Below, one piece after another: positions 5,151 to 12,101 of a DNA stretch of 13,087 bases; the first letter of the stretch is position 1, and each line of letters starts with the position of its first letter. This DNA comes from Candidatus Pacearchaeota archaeon. GTDB lineage: Archaea; Nanobdellota; Nanobdellia; Pacearchaeales; GW2011-AR1. The DNA lies in the NCBI GenBank assembly GCA_026395775.1, contig JAPLYA010000044.1, forward strand, positions 1 to 13,087. Reading direction: 5' to 3'. The notes under the pieces are model-generated. The model had not been told where the DNA came from. It was given only the letters and a program-made list of their open reading frames with translations, and did no database searches. The position numbers and the translations under genes were made by a program.

Positions 5151-5720
5151 TTATTTACCACACTTGGATGCACAATCTCCAAGCACAGAACATTGGCGAG
5201 GAAGTGAATTAGCCCCACTAATATAGTAAATCTCAGTAGAACATATTTGGGTTTTTAAAGCTGCGAAGTTTGTTTGGGCGCAGAGATTATTGCAATAAGT
5301 TGTTGCTTCAGCTTCACTCGCAAAAGGATTAGTTACAGAACCTGTAGTGCCGGTTCCAGTTGTACTAGCTCCGCTAGGACCTGCACAAGCATTTGGAGGG
5401 CAATCTAAACTACAATCACTTGGTTTTATACTAGGGTCTGTGCATTTCATAGCAACAGGTTCTTTTGTCTTATCAAATCTTACATCTCTTGATTGACAAC
5501 AGAAAGCATTTACAGACTGAGTAGTACAAGCATACTGACAAGCTTGCTTGACAGAATCAACATTAACAGGAGTGAAGAATCCAGTAATCTTGCTCCATAA
5601 ATTGCTCCAGCCAGCTCCAAATCCCATTGCCAAAACAACAAGGACAAGTAAAGCAAGAACTATAACTATAATTGTACTAGTGGTATATTCAGCTCCCCTT
5701 TTACTTTTTATCGCCATCAT
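5151..5720 (-). CDS. Cys-rich type IV pilin-like protein, two-module form
   Basis: A 189-residue protein. Leader MMAIKSKRG (1-9) and hydrophobic helix 10-35 form a class III signal peptide, with cleavage expected after G9. Module 1 (about 55-112) has the ladder C61-x3-C65-x8-C74-C75-x17-C93-x9-C103-x3-C107-x4-C112, matching the 106-aa paralogue. A Ser/Thr/Gly-rich linker (114-130) leads to module 2 (about 136-188), C143-x3-C147-x12-C160-x16-C177-x5-C183-x3-C187, which looks like a diverged copy of module 1. Fourteen cysteines point to a disulfide-stabilised extracellular domain. An ATG three nt later (5717) would also serve. Its TATA box lies at 5743-5752. I know of no named family for it. 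Confidence 0.7.
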   Translation of the reverse strand: MMAIKSKRGAEYTTSTIIVIVLALLVLVVLAMGFGAGWSNLWSKITGFFTPVNVDSVKQACQYACTTQSVNAFCCQSRDVRFDKTKEPVAMKCTDPSIKPSDCSLDCPPNACAGPSGASTTGTGTTGSVTNPFASEAEATTYCNNLCAQTNFAALKTQICSTEIYYISGANSLPRQCSVLGDCASKCGK

Positions 5721-5742
5721 TTCTTATTACACTAGTTTTTTC

Positions 5743-5752
5743 TTATTTAAAA
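5743..5752 (-). promoter_or_regulatory. TATA box for the 189-aa Cys-rich pilin
   Basis: TTTTAAATAA on the minus strand, centred about 26 nt before the ATG at 5720, in the 41-bp gap after the stop of the preceding four-gene operon. Confidence 0.5.
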
Positions 5753-5761
5753 ACCTTTCTT

Positions 5762-6259
5762 TCACTTTCTTTCTACCTCTACAATTATATTTGGCTTATA
5801 TAGAACTTGGGTATTGTAGGGGGGTTTAGTATTCACAGCCCATTCTAATCCCCCTTCACCTTGGTACAAATAAATTTTAAAATCCGAAACTTTAATTGAA
5901 ATGGTATTAGCACTAACATCACAGCTCCAAGCATTATTCCGCATAAATTTAATCAGACTAAATAAAACAGCATCATTTTTAACATCCACATTATAGCCAG
6001 AAATTCTAGCCTTAAACTTCTCCTTAAATTCATCAGGAGTCTTAAATCCCTCTTTATCAACTTCTAGAGCAACTTGTTTTATAAAAAACCCAAGTTGTGA
6101 TTCTTTTGCATAAACCTCCTCAATAGCTCGAGCATCTGTTATCTTCTTCCCAGGATTGTTGCTTATCAAGAACACAAAAACAGAAGAAGCCACAAGTAAC
6201 ATAGTCATTGCTACAAGCAATACAACCGAAATTGAAGTTGAAGATTTTTTAGTTAACAT
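5762..6259 (-). CDS. Minor-pilin-like protein, fourth gene of operon
   Basis: A 165-residue protein with a basic N-terminus MLTKKSS and one hydrophobic helix (about 8-31), then a soluble outer domain that is mixed in charge and has a single Cys. The cleavage site is atypical: Ser occupies the place of the usual Gly or Ala, so processing by the prepilin peptidase is uncertain and it may remain as an anchored protein. The outer domain has 'ARAIEEVYAKESQLGFFIKQ' (about 43-62), like the helix that follows the membrane segment in pilins. Its start overlaps the end of the previous gene by 11 nt. Function unknown beyond its place in the pilin operon. Confidence 0.6.
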   Translation of the reverse strand: MLTKKSSTSISVVLLVAMTMLLVASSVFVFLISNNPGKKITDARAIEEVYAKESQLGFFIKQVALEVDKEGFKTPDEFKEKFKARISGYNVDVKNDAVLFSLIKFMRNNAWSCDVSANTISIKVSDFKIYLYQGEGGLEWAVNTKPPYNTQVLYKPNIIVEVERK

Positions 6260-6803
6260 TTGAAACCTCGCATGGAAGCTCTAGAAGAGTTCCTGATTTG
6301 ATTTTCTCATCAGTTTCTTCAAGAGTTACAAAATTATAATTCTCTCCTGCTATTAGATAAGAGTTTGCATAGGGAATTGTAAAAGCCCCTAACAGGACGT
6401 AATTCGCTTTATATCCCAAAATCATCCCAACTTGAAAGTATAAAACTTCAGAAAAATGTGCATAATTCAATTTTTTCATTTCAGCATCAAAAGCTTGAAC
6501 ATAAATATTATTTGAATCCTTAGGGTAATTTTTATAGGCTTGGCATATAAGCTCACTAAATCTCATTTTTACACTATCAACCCCAACTTGCTTGTTCAAA
6601 AAAGAAACCATTTCCTTACTTATAATTAGATTTCCCCCAACCCCCTGAACCTCAACACTTCCTAATTTCCCAGAAACTTTTTTCTGAGCAGCAATTCCAA
6701 GTGAAGCAATCAAAAACAAGAACATAATAAAAAATATAATCAAAAACCCAGCAAACCAAGTAAATGTTGATGCAACTTGCCCCTTATTATTTTTTATTAT
6801 CAT
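6249..6803 (-). CDS. Minor-pilin-like protein, third gene of operon
   Basis: A 184-residue protein. Leader MIIKNNKG followed by QVASTFTW and a hydrophobic helix to about residue 38 fits a class III signal peptide cut after G8. The leader is nearly the same as that of the gene before it (MIIKNKRG), suggesting a duplication. The outer domain has two cysteines (C68 region and near the C-terminus, 'LLELPCEVSNVN'). It starts 1 nt after the previous stop and overlaps the next gene by 11 nt, so all four genes share one mRNA. I do not recognise the outer domain. Confidence 0.62.
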   Translation of the reverse strand: MIIKNNKGQVASTFTWFAGFLIIFFIMFLFLIASLGIAAQKKVSGKLGSVEVQGVGGNLIISKEMVSFLNKQVGVDSVKMRFSELICQAYKNYPKDSNNIYVQAFDAEMKKLNYAHFSEVLYFQVGMILGYKANYVLLGAFTIPYANSYLIAGENYNFVTLEETDEKIKSGTLLELPCEVSNVN

Positions 6804-6804
6804 T

Positions 6805-7329
6805 TTAAACTCCAGAAATTCTGCCCCCTTTGTTATTAGTCCCAGCAGTTACCACTAGCAGCAATCCTTTTCCCTCTTTATTTACAGTATAAACCTTTCT
6901 TTCAGAGCATCTTGGATATTCCTGAGCAGAGATTGCCTGAGAAATCTTGCAATCTCCCTTGAAATCAGCAACCCCATATGCTGGCTTTTCAAATATTATC
7001 TTACATTCATTATTCACGCATTTTTCAGCATCATAAACCTCATATGAAAAGAAATACATTCTTGATTTTTCAATTGTTTCCTTATTTATTTTGCAATTTT
7101 CATAAACATCAAAATTCTCCTCAACAACCCCTGTTTTCAAATAGCCATTATCAACCAAACAATCAGCCACTCTTACAGCCAGAATATCAGCTTCTAAAGC
7201 TCTAGTATCAATTGTTCTAGCATTGAAAATAGCAACACCTGCAACCAACCCCACACCTATTACTGCAAGCATGAGAAACCACCAAATAGATAAGTATTTC
7301 TCTCCCCCTCTTTTATTCTTAATTATCAT
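6805..7329 (-). CDS. Minor-pilin-like protein, second gene of operon
   Basis: A 174-residue protein from the ATG at 7329, chosen because it overlaps the previous stop as ATGA; a start 33 nt upstream would add a stretch inside the earlier gene. The leader MIIKNKRG precedes a hydrophobic helix (about 12-36, containing SIWWFLMLAVIGVGLV), a class III signal peptide. The outer domain has several cysteines (DCLVDNGY, YENCKI, AEKCVNNECKI, GDCKI, PRCSER), pointing to disulfides. The segment DNGYLKTGVVEENF resembles strand-loop parts of secreted pilin heads but I cannot name the family. Confidence 0.62.
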   Translation of the reverse strand: MIIKNKRGGEKYLSIWWFLMLAVIGVGLVAGVAIFNARTIDTRALEADILAVRVADCLVDNGYLKTGVVEENFDVYENCKINKETIEKSRMYFFSYEVYDAEKCVNNECKIIFEKPAYGVADFKGDCKISQAISAQEYPRCSERKVYTVNKEGKGLLLVVTAGTNNKGGRISGV

Positions 7330-7841
7330 TTTTCTGAAATTTTTATTTTTAATTGCTGACAATATAATTTTTTATTCAAAACATCTTGAATTAATTTTTT
7401 CTTTATTGCATCTTGAACTTCTTGCAATCCAACAGGTAATTCTTTTCCATCAACTAATGCATCAAATTCTACTTTTAAATTGCTGAAATAAGGCATACCA
7501 TAACTTCCCATGCTGCCAAATTTAACAATAACTTTTTTTGATTTATCATCAATTTTAAAAGCATCAAGAATAGGCTTGCTATATGTATTTTTAGCAGAAT
7601 CTATATTTATCAATGGAATTTTATATTCATTACAAATATCAGAAACATCCAAAACAATTTCAGTTCCAGGCTTAGCCTGATCAATTAAAAAAGCAATTTG
7701 TTTTGCATAAGCCTGTTCGTAGACAGGCTTCCCATTAACACTATTAAAAATAAACACCAACAAGACTATGAAGAAGACCGCATTTAAAATATAAAACACA
7801 ATTTCTTCTCCGACTAGATGAATCCCTCTTTTTCCAAGCAT
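7326..7841 (-). CDS. Minor-pilin-like protein, first gene of operon
   Basis: A 171-residue protein. Leader MLGKRG, then IHLVGEE and a hydrophobic helix to about residue 33 (VFYILNAVFFIVLLVFIF); acidic E12 and E13 sit close to where many pilins carry Glu5. The outer domain (about 40-171) is mostly strands and short helices with C69 in 'DICNEYKIP' and C161 near the end ('KLYCQQLKI'), possibly a disulfide pair. It is led by the shared promoter module whose TATA box is 26 nt upstream, and its stop is fused to the next start (ATGA). Function inferred only from signal peptide and operon. Confidence 0.62.
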   Translation of the reverse strand: MLGKRGIHLVGEEIVFYILNAVFFIVLLVFIFNSVNGKPVYEQAYAKQIAFLIDQAKPGTEIVLDVSDICNEYKIPLINIDSAKNTYSKPILDAFKIDDKSKKVIVKFGSMGSYGMPYFSNLKVEFDALVDGKELPVGLQEVQDAIKKKLIQDVLNKKLYCQQLKIKISEK

Positions 7842-7861
7842 CTTATTATCTAGGAAATAGA

Positions 7862-7881
7862 ATTAATAAATCTTGTTGTTA
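7862..7881 (-). promoter_or_regulatory. Shared pilin promoter module, copy 1
   Basis: Plus strand TTAATAAATCTTGTTGTTA (7863-7881). On the minus strand this reads TAACAACAAGATTTATTAA, with the TATA-like ATTTATTAA centred 26 nt before the ATG at 7841. The AACAACAAG upstream of the TATA box is the same in copies 2 and 3. Confidence 0.6.
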
Positions 7882-7890
7882 AATCAAGAA

Positions 7891-8001
7891 GTAAAGAATA
7901 AGCTTCGCTTTTGTAAACTTTTTAATTGTGCGAGCTTGCAAGTTAAAACAACCAATCGGCTTTGATTGTTAAGTATACGAAAATAGTTTACCTTTTATCA
8001 A
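7891..8001. repeat. Intergenic element, copy 4
   Basis: About 111 bp filling the gap between the stop of the 407-aa gene (8008) and the promoter module of the next operon. On the minus strand it starts TTGATAAAAGGTAAACTATT, then CGTATACTTAACA, and ends CACAATTAAAAAGTTTACAA and TTCTTTAC. The first 34 nt align closely with copy 6. The other end, AAAGAATAAGCTT (7893-7905), recurs in inverse orientation in copy 5. GTAAACT (7914-7920) and AGTTTAC (7985-7991) are inverted repeats inside it. Confidence 0.6.
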
Positions 8002-8007
8002 TAGAAA

Positions 8008-9231
8008 TTAAGGAATACTCTCAACAGCCTGGCAATATTGAGAAATTTGCTGTAAATCATAATTAACCATTCTCACAACAGAGCAACCATCTCTAGCTTC
8101 TTTCCCAACAGAAACATCTCCACAATAACCTGCTGTCACAGCCCTATTTGCAGCAACAGAACCTTGTTGAATAGCAACTCCCCCAATAACAAGAACAGCG
8201 GTTATAACAGGATGCTTGAGTGCACTTGTGCCAGCCCACCAAAGCGTTCTTGTTGTTATAGTTGGACTTACAAAAAAGCTCAATGTCCCAATTCCAAGAA
8301 CATCATTAACAAGATTCTTCAAAGCATCTGTTCCGTCAGGAGATGTTATCTGCATAAATACAATTGCTGCTTGATTATTCTTAGAGGGATCCAAAACTTT
8401 TGCAGGAGGGTCTATATATTTTGCAATTTCAGCAGGGTTTTTTTCTTCAGTGGCTACCCCTTCCTTTATAACCTTTTCTATTTTTATCTCTCCATAATTT
8501 GCATCAATTTTTTGGTTTAATGCGGCCACAGTATCTTTATCCCCCTTAACTGATTCTTTTAATTTATCATTCCCCTTCGAAATCTCCGTTTGCAAGCTCC
8601 CCAAATCTGTTTTCATGGCGTCATTATTATAATTCTGCCCAACACTTATCTGCCCATTCTCGCTTGCAAAATAATCAGCATATGAAACATCTTTCTCAGG
8701 AACTTTATGAGTTCTCATATATAATCCAAGATCAATTTGATTAATAAAAGATTGTTTCTTTAAATCAGAATCAAATGCAATCCTAGAACAAATAGTGCAT
8801 GAAGGATAAACAGAGCCAAATCCATAGGTCACAGCAAAATATTGAGTAAAGAGCGAGACTTTCCCCTCTCCCATCATGCTCCAGCAGTCTAGCATTTCCC
8901 TAGCCATAAACTGTTCAACATCTGTTTTATCTTTAACTCTAACAGTTGTAACTTCACTTGCTACTCCAGCATATTCTGAACATTTGGCAACAGCAAAAAG
9001 ATTAGTTGTCAAGCAATACTTGGCTGTCTTGCATTTCAAAGGAACATAACTCTGAACTTCAGCAGGCATTGTTGCTCTGAATATAACAGATTCGTGGCAA
9101 GTTTCCTTGCTAATCTCAGCATTCTTGACAAATCTCGATAAAAGAATAAATAATATGACTAGCCCAATTACAATAAAGATAACAGTTATCAACCAAGCTG
9201 TTGTTATCTCCCCTTTTCTCTCTCTTTTCAT
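8008..9231 (-). CDS. Large Cys-rich pilin-like surface protein
   Basis: A 407-residue protein from the ATG at 9231; a TTG at 9240 is disfavoured because the TATA box is centred 26 nt before 9231. Leader MKRERKG and helix 8-34 (TAWLITVIFIVIGLVILF) form a class III signal peptide, close in sequence to that of the 54-aa mini-pilin. Residues 45-148 hold seven cysteines, including C145-x2-C148. Residues about 205-245 are charged and helical, possibly a coiled coil. A second hydrophobic stretch lies at 342-358, followed by C370, C383 and C400. Such a second hydrophobic segment is unusual for a pilin and suggests a double anchor or a buried helix. It is transcribed alone, between two copies of the intergenic element. 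Confidence 0.65.
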   Translation of the reverse strand: MKRERKGEITTAWLITVIFIVIGLVILFILLSRFVKNAEISKETCHESVIFRATMPAEVQSYVPLKCKTAKYCLTTNLFAVAKCSEYAGVASEVTTVRVKDKTDVEQFMAREMLDCWSMMGEGKVSLFTQYFAVTYGFGSVYPSCTICSRIAFDSDLKKQSFINQIDLGLYMRTHKVPEKDVSYADYFASENGQISVGQNYNNDAMKTDLGSLQTEISKGNDKLKESVKGDKDTVAALNQKIDANYGEIKIEKVIKEGVATEEKNPAEIAKYIDPPAKVLDPSKNNQAAIVFMQITSPDGTDALKNLVNDVLGIGTLSFFVSPTITTRTLWWAGTSALKHPVITAVLVIGGVAIQQGSVAANRAVTAGYCGDVSVGKEARDGCSVVRMVNYDLQQISQYCQAVESIP

Positions 9232-9251
9232 CTCAAGCAAAAGAAAAATAA

Positions 9252-9275
9252 GTTAATAAATCTTGTTGTTATATT
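9252..9275 (-). promoter_or_regulatory. Shared pilin promoter module, copy 2
   Basis: Plus strand TTAATAAATCTTGTTGTTA (9253-9271) continuing TATT. The TATA-like part is centred 26 nt before the ATG at 9231. The likeness to copy 3 continues outward to GGTAAAAA (about 9296-9303), about 50 bp in all. Confidence 0.65.
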
Positions 9276-9293
9276 AGATGATAGAATCATTTA

Positions 9294-9415
9294 TTGGTAA
9301 AAAGTAAAAAGATTTTAACAAACCTGTTGGGGGTGTTCAAAAGTTTGGAAAAACAATTGCCCCTGCGTTTACACAGAAGTCAAGTTTACAAAAGCTCAAG
9401 CTTATTCTTTACCAA
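9294..9415. repeat. Intergenic element, copy 5
   Basis: About 122 bp with perfect 8-bp inverted ends, TTGGTAAA (9294-9301) and TTTACCAA (9408-9415). The right part, AAGTTTACAAAAGCTCAAGC followed by TTATTCTTTACC (to 9413), matches the end of copy 4 in inverse orientation. It lacks the GTATAC box of the other copies and is the most diverged in the middle, which contains CCTGTTGGGGGTGTTC. Confidence 0.6.
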
Positions 9416-9424
9416 CAAATAGCT

Positions 9425-9544
9425 CTAGCCAGCTGTCAATTTTCTAAGTAACAGATACAAACCCCATCCCGCCAGAAGCAGGAACATAATTACAACTACA
9501 ACAATAGCTATCTCATTCATATTTGCTTTTTTATTTTTAGGCAT
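9425..9544 (-). CDS. 39-residue mini-pilin
   Basis: A very short ORF, ATG at 9544 and TAG at 9427-9425, whose start overlaps the end of the 358-aa gene by 8 nt. The peptide is MPKNKKANMNEIAIVVVVIM followed by FLLLAGWGLYLLLRKLTAG: a basic leader ending KKA, an acidic residue four positions later, and one hydrophobic helix. That is a class III signal peptide with almost nothing after it. The overlap with the gene upstream supports real translation; the leader resembles that of the 358-aa protein (KNKKA). A shorter start (M9) is also possible. Role unknown; it could be a small subunit of the filament core. Confidence 0.55.
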   Translation of the reverse strand: MPKNKKANMNEIAIVVVVIMFLLLAGWGLYLLLRKLTAG

Positions 9545-10613
9545 TTTGAACAAACCACCTAACTCTTATTCGAAGCCCACTAAAACTGCTCCCATATTGG
9601 GTAGATAAAAATTCTTGAGCATTGAATTTAAGATTTGTTTCCACATTCTCTTTAAAGAACTCTGTTTTTATCATCTCTTGCGTATCTGCCTCAGAACCCT
9701 GGAATAGCCCACTAAAATAAATTTTCTGGTTTGACAATTCGCCCAAATTCTTATCATTCCAATTATTTAGATTCTTTCCAGAGATTACAAATAAAATTGG
9801 CTTGCTTTGTGAAGAATCCCCTAATTGAAATAGCACAATCCCATCATAGTTTGAATAGAAAGTTTTTATATTATTAAACAGGGTTTTCTCGGCATTAGAA
9901 TTCGCTTTATTAGAATAATAATAAGCTAATTGCTCTTTGATAGTTATTTTGCCTTTATCTAAAAAATCGCTCTGGTAGTTCAATAAACTATTAAAGAACT
10001 CTATAGCAGTATTTGTCTCTACATCATCTGTTTTCTTTAAGAAATCGTCAGTGATCTTTCCTTCGTCATTACTGGTCCTTTTTATAAAGTGGCTTGACAC
10101 AGAGAGCTCTATACCTCCCTTAATACCCGTCAGTCCTAATGCAAGCGGCAAGGTTTTGAAAGAAATACCCGAGCTTGCTTCATATAATAGGTTTTTTGTT
10201 GAACTATCTGTTAAATCAACAAGCACTTTAAAGATAACAGAACCATCTATACTTTTACAAACACCTTTCTGACAATCTTTAATATCACTTTCTTGACAGA
10301 TGCATAAACAGTTTTTATCTTTTATGCAAGATTTCGGTCTTGAATCTCCTAAATTTTTATTAAAATAAACTATAGACCAAGCAATAGGAGAAGTAATCAA
10401 AAATTCACTAACCTCCCCCTCTTTCATTTGCTGCATCTGCCCAGTTAATTGCTCCAAAGTAGCCTGAGCTTGCTCCCTCTCCTGCTTACTTGACAAAGAA
10501 TTATAGAGCATAACAGCAAAAAGAATCAGCAATCCAATACATATAACTGCAAGTATAAGTTTTGCTCCTTCTGTTAAAGTTAAATCAGCTTTTTTATTCT
10601 TTATCATAATCAT
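9537..10613 (-). CDS. Pilin-like anchored protein with a cysteine cluster
   Basis: A 358-residue protein; the ATG at 10613 overlaps the previous stop as ATGA (a second ATG is at 10607). Leader MIMIKNKKA precedes a hydrophobic helix at about 17-37, a likely class III signal peptide. Residues 42-65 (SKQEREQAQATLEQLTGQMQ) are a short charged helix. A cluster of six cysteines follows: C96-x5-C102-x-C104-x-C106-x7-C114-x4-C119. The rest (about 125-358) is a soluble outer domain ending in strands (LRIRVRWFVQ). The cluster could bind a metal or form disulfides; it is the densest Cys group here. Third gene of a coupled operon of four. Confidence 0.6.
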   Translation of the reverse strand: MIMIKNKKADLTLTEGAKLILAVICIGLLILFAVMLYNSLSSKQEREQAQATLEQLTGQMQQMKEGEVSEFLITSPIAWSIVYFNKNLGDSRPKSCIKDKNCLCICQESDIKDCQKGVCKSIDGSVIFKVLVDLTDSSTKNLLYEASSGISFKTLPLALGLTGIKGGIELSVSSHFIKRTSNDEGKITDDFLKKTDDVETNTAIEFFNSLLNYQSDFLDKGKITIKEQLAYYYSNKANSNAEKTLFNNIKTFYSNYDGIVLFQLGDSSQSKPILFVISGKNLNNWNDKNLGELSNQKIYFSGLFQGSEADTQEMIKTEFFKENVETNLKFNAQEFLSTQYGSSFSGLRIRVRWFVQNA

Positions 10614-11875
10614 TGAATCGCGAGTTTAATTGCTTTTTTTGTAGAAGCGTCGTCTTTTTTTACAAAAATGTCTGAAATAGGGTCTCTTGTGCTAGTAACG
10701 CAATAAGCACTAAGTTCGTAATTGCCTGGTTCTTTTTTCAAGTTTGCAAATATTAAGTTAACTTCTGATTCTACCGGGCTAGAGTATTTAACAGATTCTT
10801 TTTCTACAGTAACCCAATCTGCTTTGTATTTAGTTACATAAAGAGAAAATAAGCCCGAACAAGAGCTAATTAGTTTAAGATTATCCCCACCAACAGGCTC
10901 TTTTGATATACTTTTTATTTCTGTCCCAATTAGTTCAGATTGTTTAGAAACTGGATTGTAATAATAAAAATTAATTTTTCCCGAGAGAACATTTAATTGC
11001 GCTTGTTTTTTTGTTTCTGCAATTTCTTTTCTATTGAGAATGCAAACTGATTCAAAAATATTAGCTCCTTGCTTCAAAGAAGGGGATTGAACATATTCTG
11101 TAGACTGCCCAGGATTAAATTCAATTAAATTTGCTCCATTTAGGATAGTGCGAACTTTCTGGCAGTTCTGCTGCCCATAATCCCAATTAATATGCATCAT
11201 AATGTTCTGCCCTTCTTGGATTGAAGTAACGGGAGAGTTTACATCGCTCCCAAACCAAATAGAGGTTATCTGCCCTATCTGATTTACAGTAGGCAGTTCA
11301 AGTTTTTTAATCTCCTCAAGAGTTTTCTTATATTCTTCTTCAGTTTTGCATATTGGATGATTACATCCAGATACTTGATAGGGTTTAAGTTTTGCCCCAT
11401 TAATTTTTATAAAATCTTTTCTATCAATTGGATTATATCCCTTATCTAAATATTCCTTTAATATTAATATTTGATTGTCTTTTATGCCCCCAATTTTTGG
11501 ATTATTATCTACGAGTCTCTCGAAAAAGTTAAGTTCCCTAACACGAATCTCATTGTCCAAGTTAAGATATAGTCCCGGATTAGTTTCAGTTAGTTTTATT
11601 TGAGTTCCTTGAACATTTGCGAGAAAAAGTGAGGTCATATATCCATTCTCCTGCTTATCAGCCAGGCAAGCAACCAAAACACAATCAAACTTAGCAAGCT
11701 GATCAGGAGTCAGAGTAATAACTTCATCATGAGTATAATTATAAGTTGGAGCTTGATTAACGAGCCAGTCAAATATAGCTGGTTTTGCTAAAACCAAAAT
11801 AAAAACAAGCATAGCCAGGATTCCCAGAGTTATCAATATTATCTTTATTGTCTTATCCATAACAATCTCTGCCAT
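10610..11875 (-). CDS. Membrane-anchored extracellular protein of the pilus operon
   Basis: A 421-residue protein with one hydrophobic helix (about 10-34, IKIILITLGILAMLVFILVL) and a long outer part rich in strand-like segments and with several cysteines (LVACLAD, SGCNHPICK, QQNCQKV, ESVCILN, SSCSGL, LSAYCVT). Residues about 215-290 (VTSIQEGQNIMMHINWDYGQ and on) look like an immunoglobulin-like or CARDB-type adhesion domain, but I cannot prove this. It lacks a K/R-G/A site before the helix, so it is probably not processed by the prepilin peptidase. Its ATG overlaps the mini-pilin stop as TAATG; M6 at 11860 is an alternative start. Confidence 0.6.
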   Translation of the reverse strand: MAEIVMDKTIKIILITLGILAMLVFILVLAKPAIFDWLVNQAPTYNYTHDEVITLTPDQLAKFDCVLVACLADKQENGYMTSLFLANVQGTQIKLTETNPGLYLNLDNEIRVRELNFFERLVDNNPKIGGIKDNQILILKEYLDKGYNPIDRKDFIKINGAKLKPYQVSGCNHPICKTEEEYKKTLEEIKKLELPTVNQIGQITSIWFGSDVNSPVTSIQEGQNIMMHINWDYGQQNCQKVRTILNGANLIEFNPGQSTEYVQSPSLKQGANIFESVCILNRKEIAETKKQAQLNVLSGKINFYYYNPVSKQSELIGTEIKSISKEPVGGDNLKLISSCSGLFSLYVTKYKADWVTVEKESVKYSSPVESEVNLIFANLKKEPGNYELSAYCVTSTRDPISDIFVKKDDASTKKAIKLAIQ

Positions 11876-12039
11876 TATGCTCTCCTCAATCTAAATAAAT
11901 TTTTAATATGGTCAATTAATCCAGAAGCTTTCCCGCTGATAATAAAATATGCAGCCAATCCAATAACTAGAATCGCCACAGCAACAATTAACCAAGCTGT
12001 AAAGTCTCCAAGCACAAAACCCCTTTTGTCTATTTTCAT
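11875..12039 (-). CDS. 54-residue mini-pilin, first gene of the operon
   Basis: ATG at 12039, TAA at 11877-11875, the stop overlapping the next start as TAATG. Leader MKIDKRG is followed by FVLGDFTAWLIVAVAIL and a hydrophobic helix to about residue 34, and then a 20-residue basic tail ending FRLRRA. If cut after G7, the acidic D12 falls at position +5, the place of the conserved Glu of type IV pilins. The TAWLI...VIGL part resembles the N-terminus of the 407-aa protein. A second ATG 4 nt upstream is out of frame. The promoter module places the TATA box 26 nt before the ATG. The length is that of a pilin helix without a head domain. Confidence 0.62.
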   Translation of the reverse strand: MKIDKRGFVLGDFTAWLIVAVAILVIGLAAYFIISGKASGLIDHIKNLFRLRRA

Positions 12040-12059
12040 TCATCTACTAGATTAAGAAG

Positions 12060-12083
12060 ATTAATAAATCTTGTTGTTATATT
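12060..12083 (-). promoter_or_regulatory. Shared pilin promoter module, copy 3
   Basis: Plus strand TTAATAAATCTTGTTGTTA (12061-12079) continuing TATT. On the minus strand the TATA-like ATTTATTAA is centred 26 nt before the ATG at 12039. Identical to copies 1 and 2 over the 19-bp core. Confidence 0.65.
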
Positions 12084-12101
12084 GGATAATAGAGCACTTT
12101 G

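Noticed and set aside
5548..5829. Plus-strand ORF opposite the 189-aa pilin
   Set aside because: Lies over a gene with clear signal peptide and Cys ladder; no promoter of its own.
6978..7486. Two plus-strand ORFs opposite the four-gene operon
   Set aside because: Low-complexity shadows of coupled minus-strand genes.
8164..8520. Plus-strand ORF of 118 codons rich in Cys, Tyr and Ser
   Set aside because: Antisense to the 407-aa gene; composition is what the reverse of that gene would give, and no family resemblance is seen.
9231..9240. TTG at 9240 as start of the 407-aa gene
   Set aside because: The ATG at 9231 has the TATA box exactly 26 nt upstream and gives a better signal peptide; the TTG form adds only three residues before it.
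10051..10272. Plus-strand ORF opposite the 358-aa gene
   Set aside because: Antisense shadow with no start signal.
4795..12039. The locus as a classical archaellum operon
   Set aside because: I see no archaellin repeats, ArlF/ArlG-like stator genes, ArlH or ArlI in the window, and the subunits are too varied; a pilus-like system is the safer reading.
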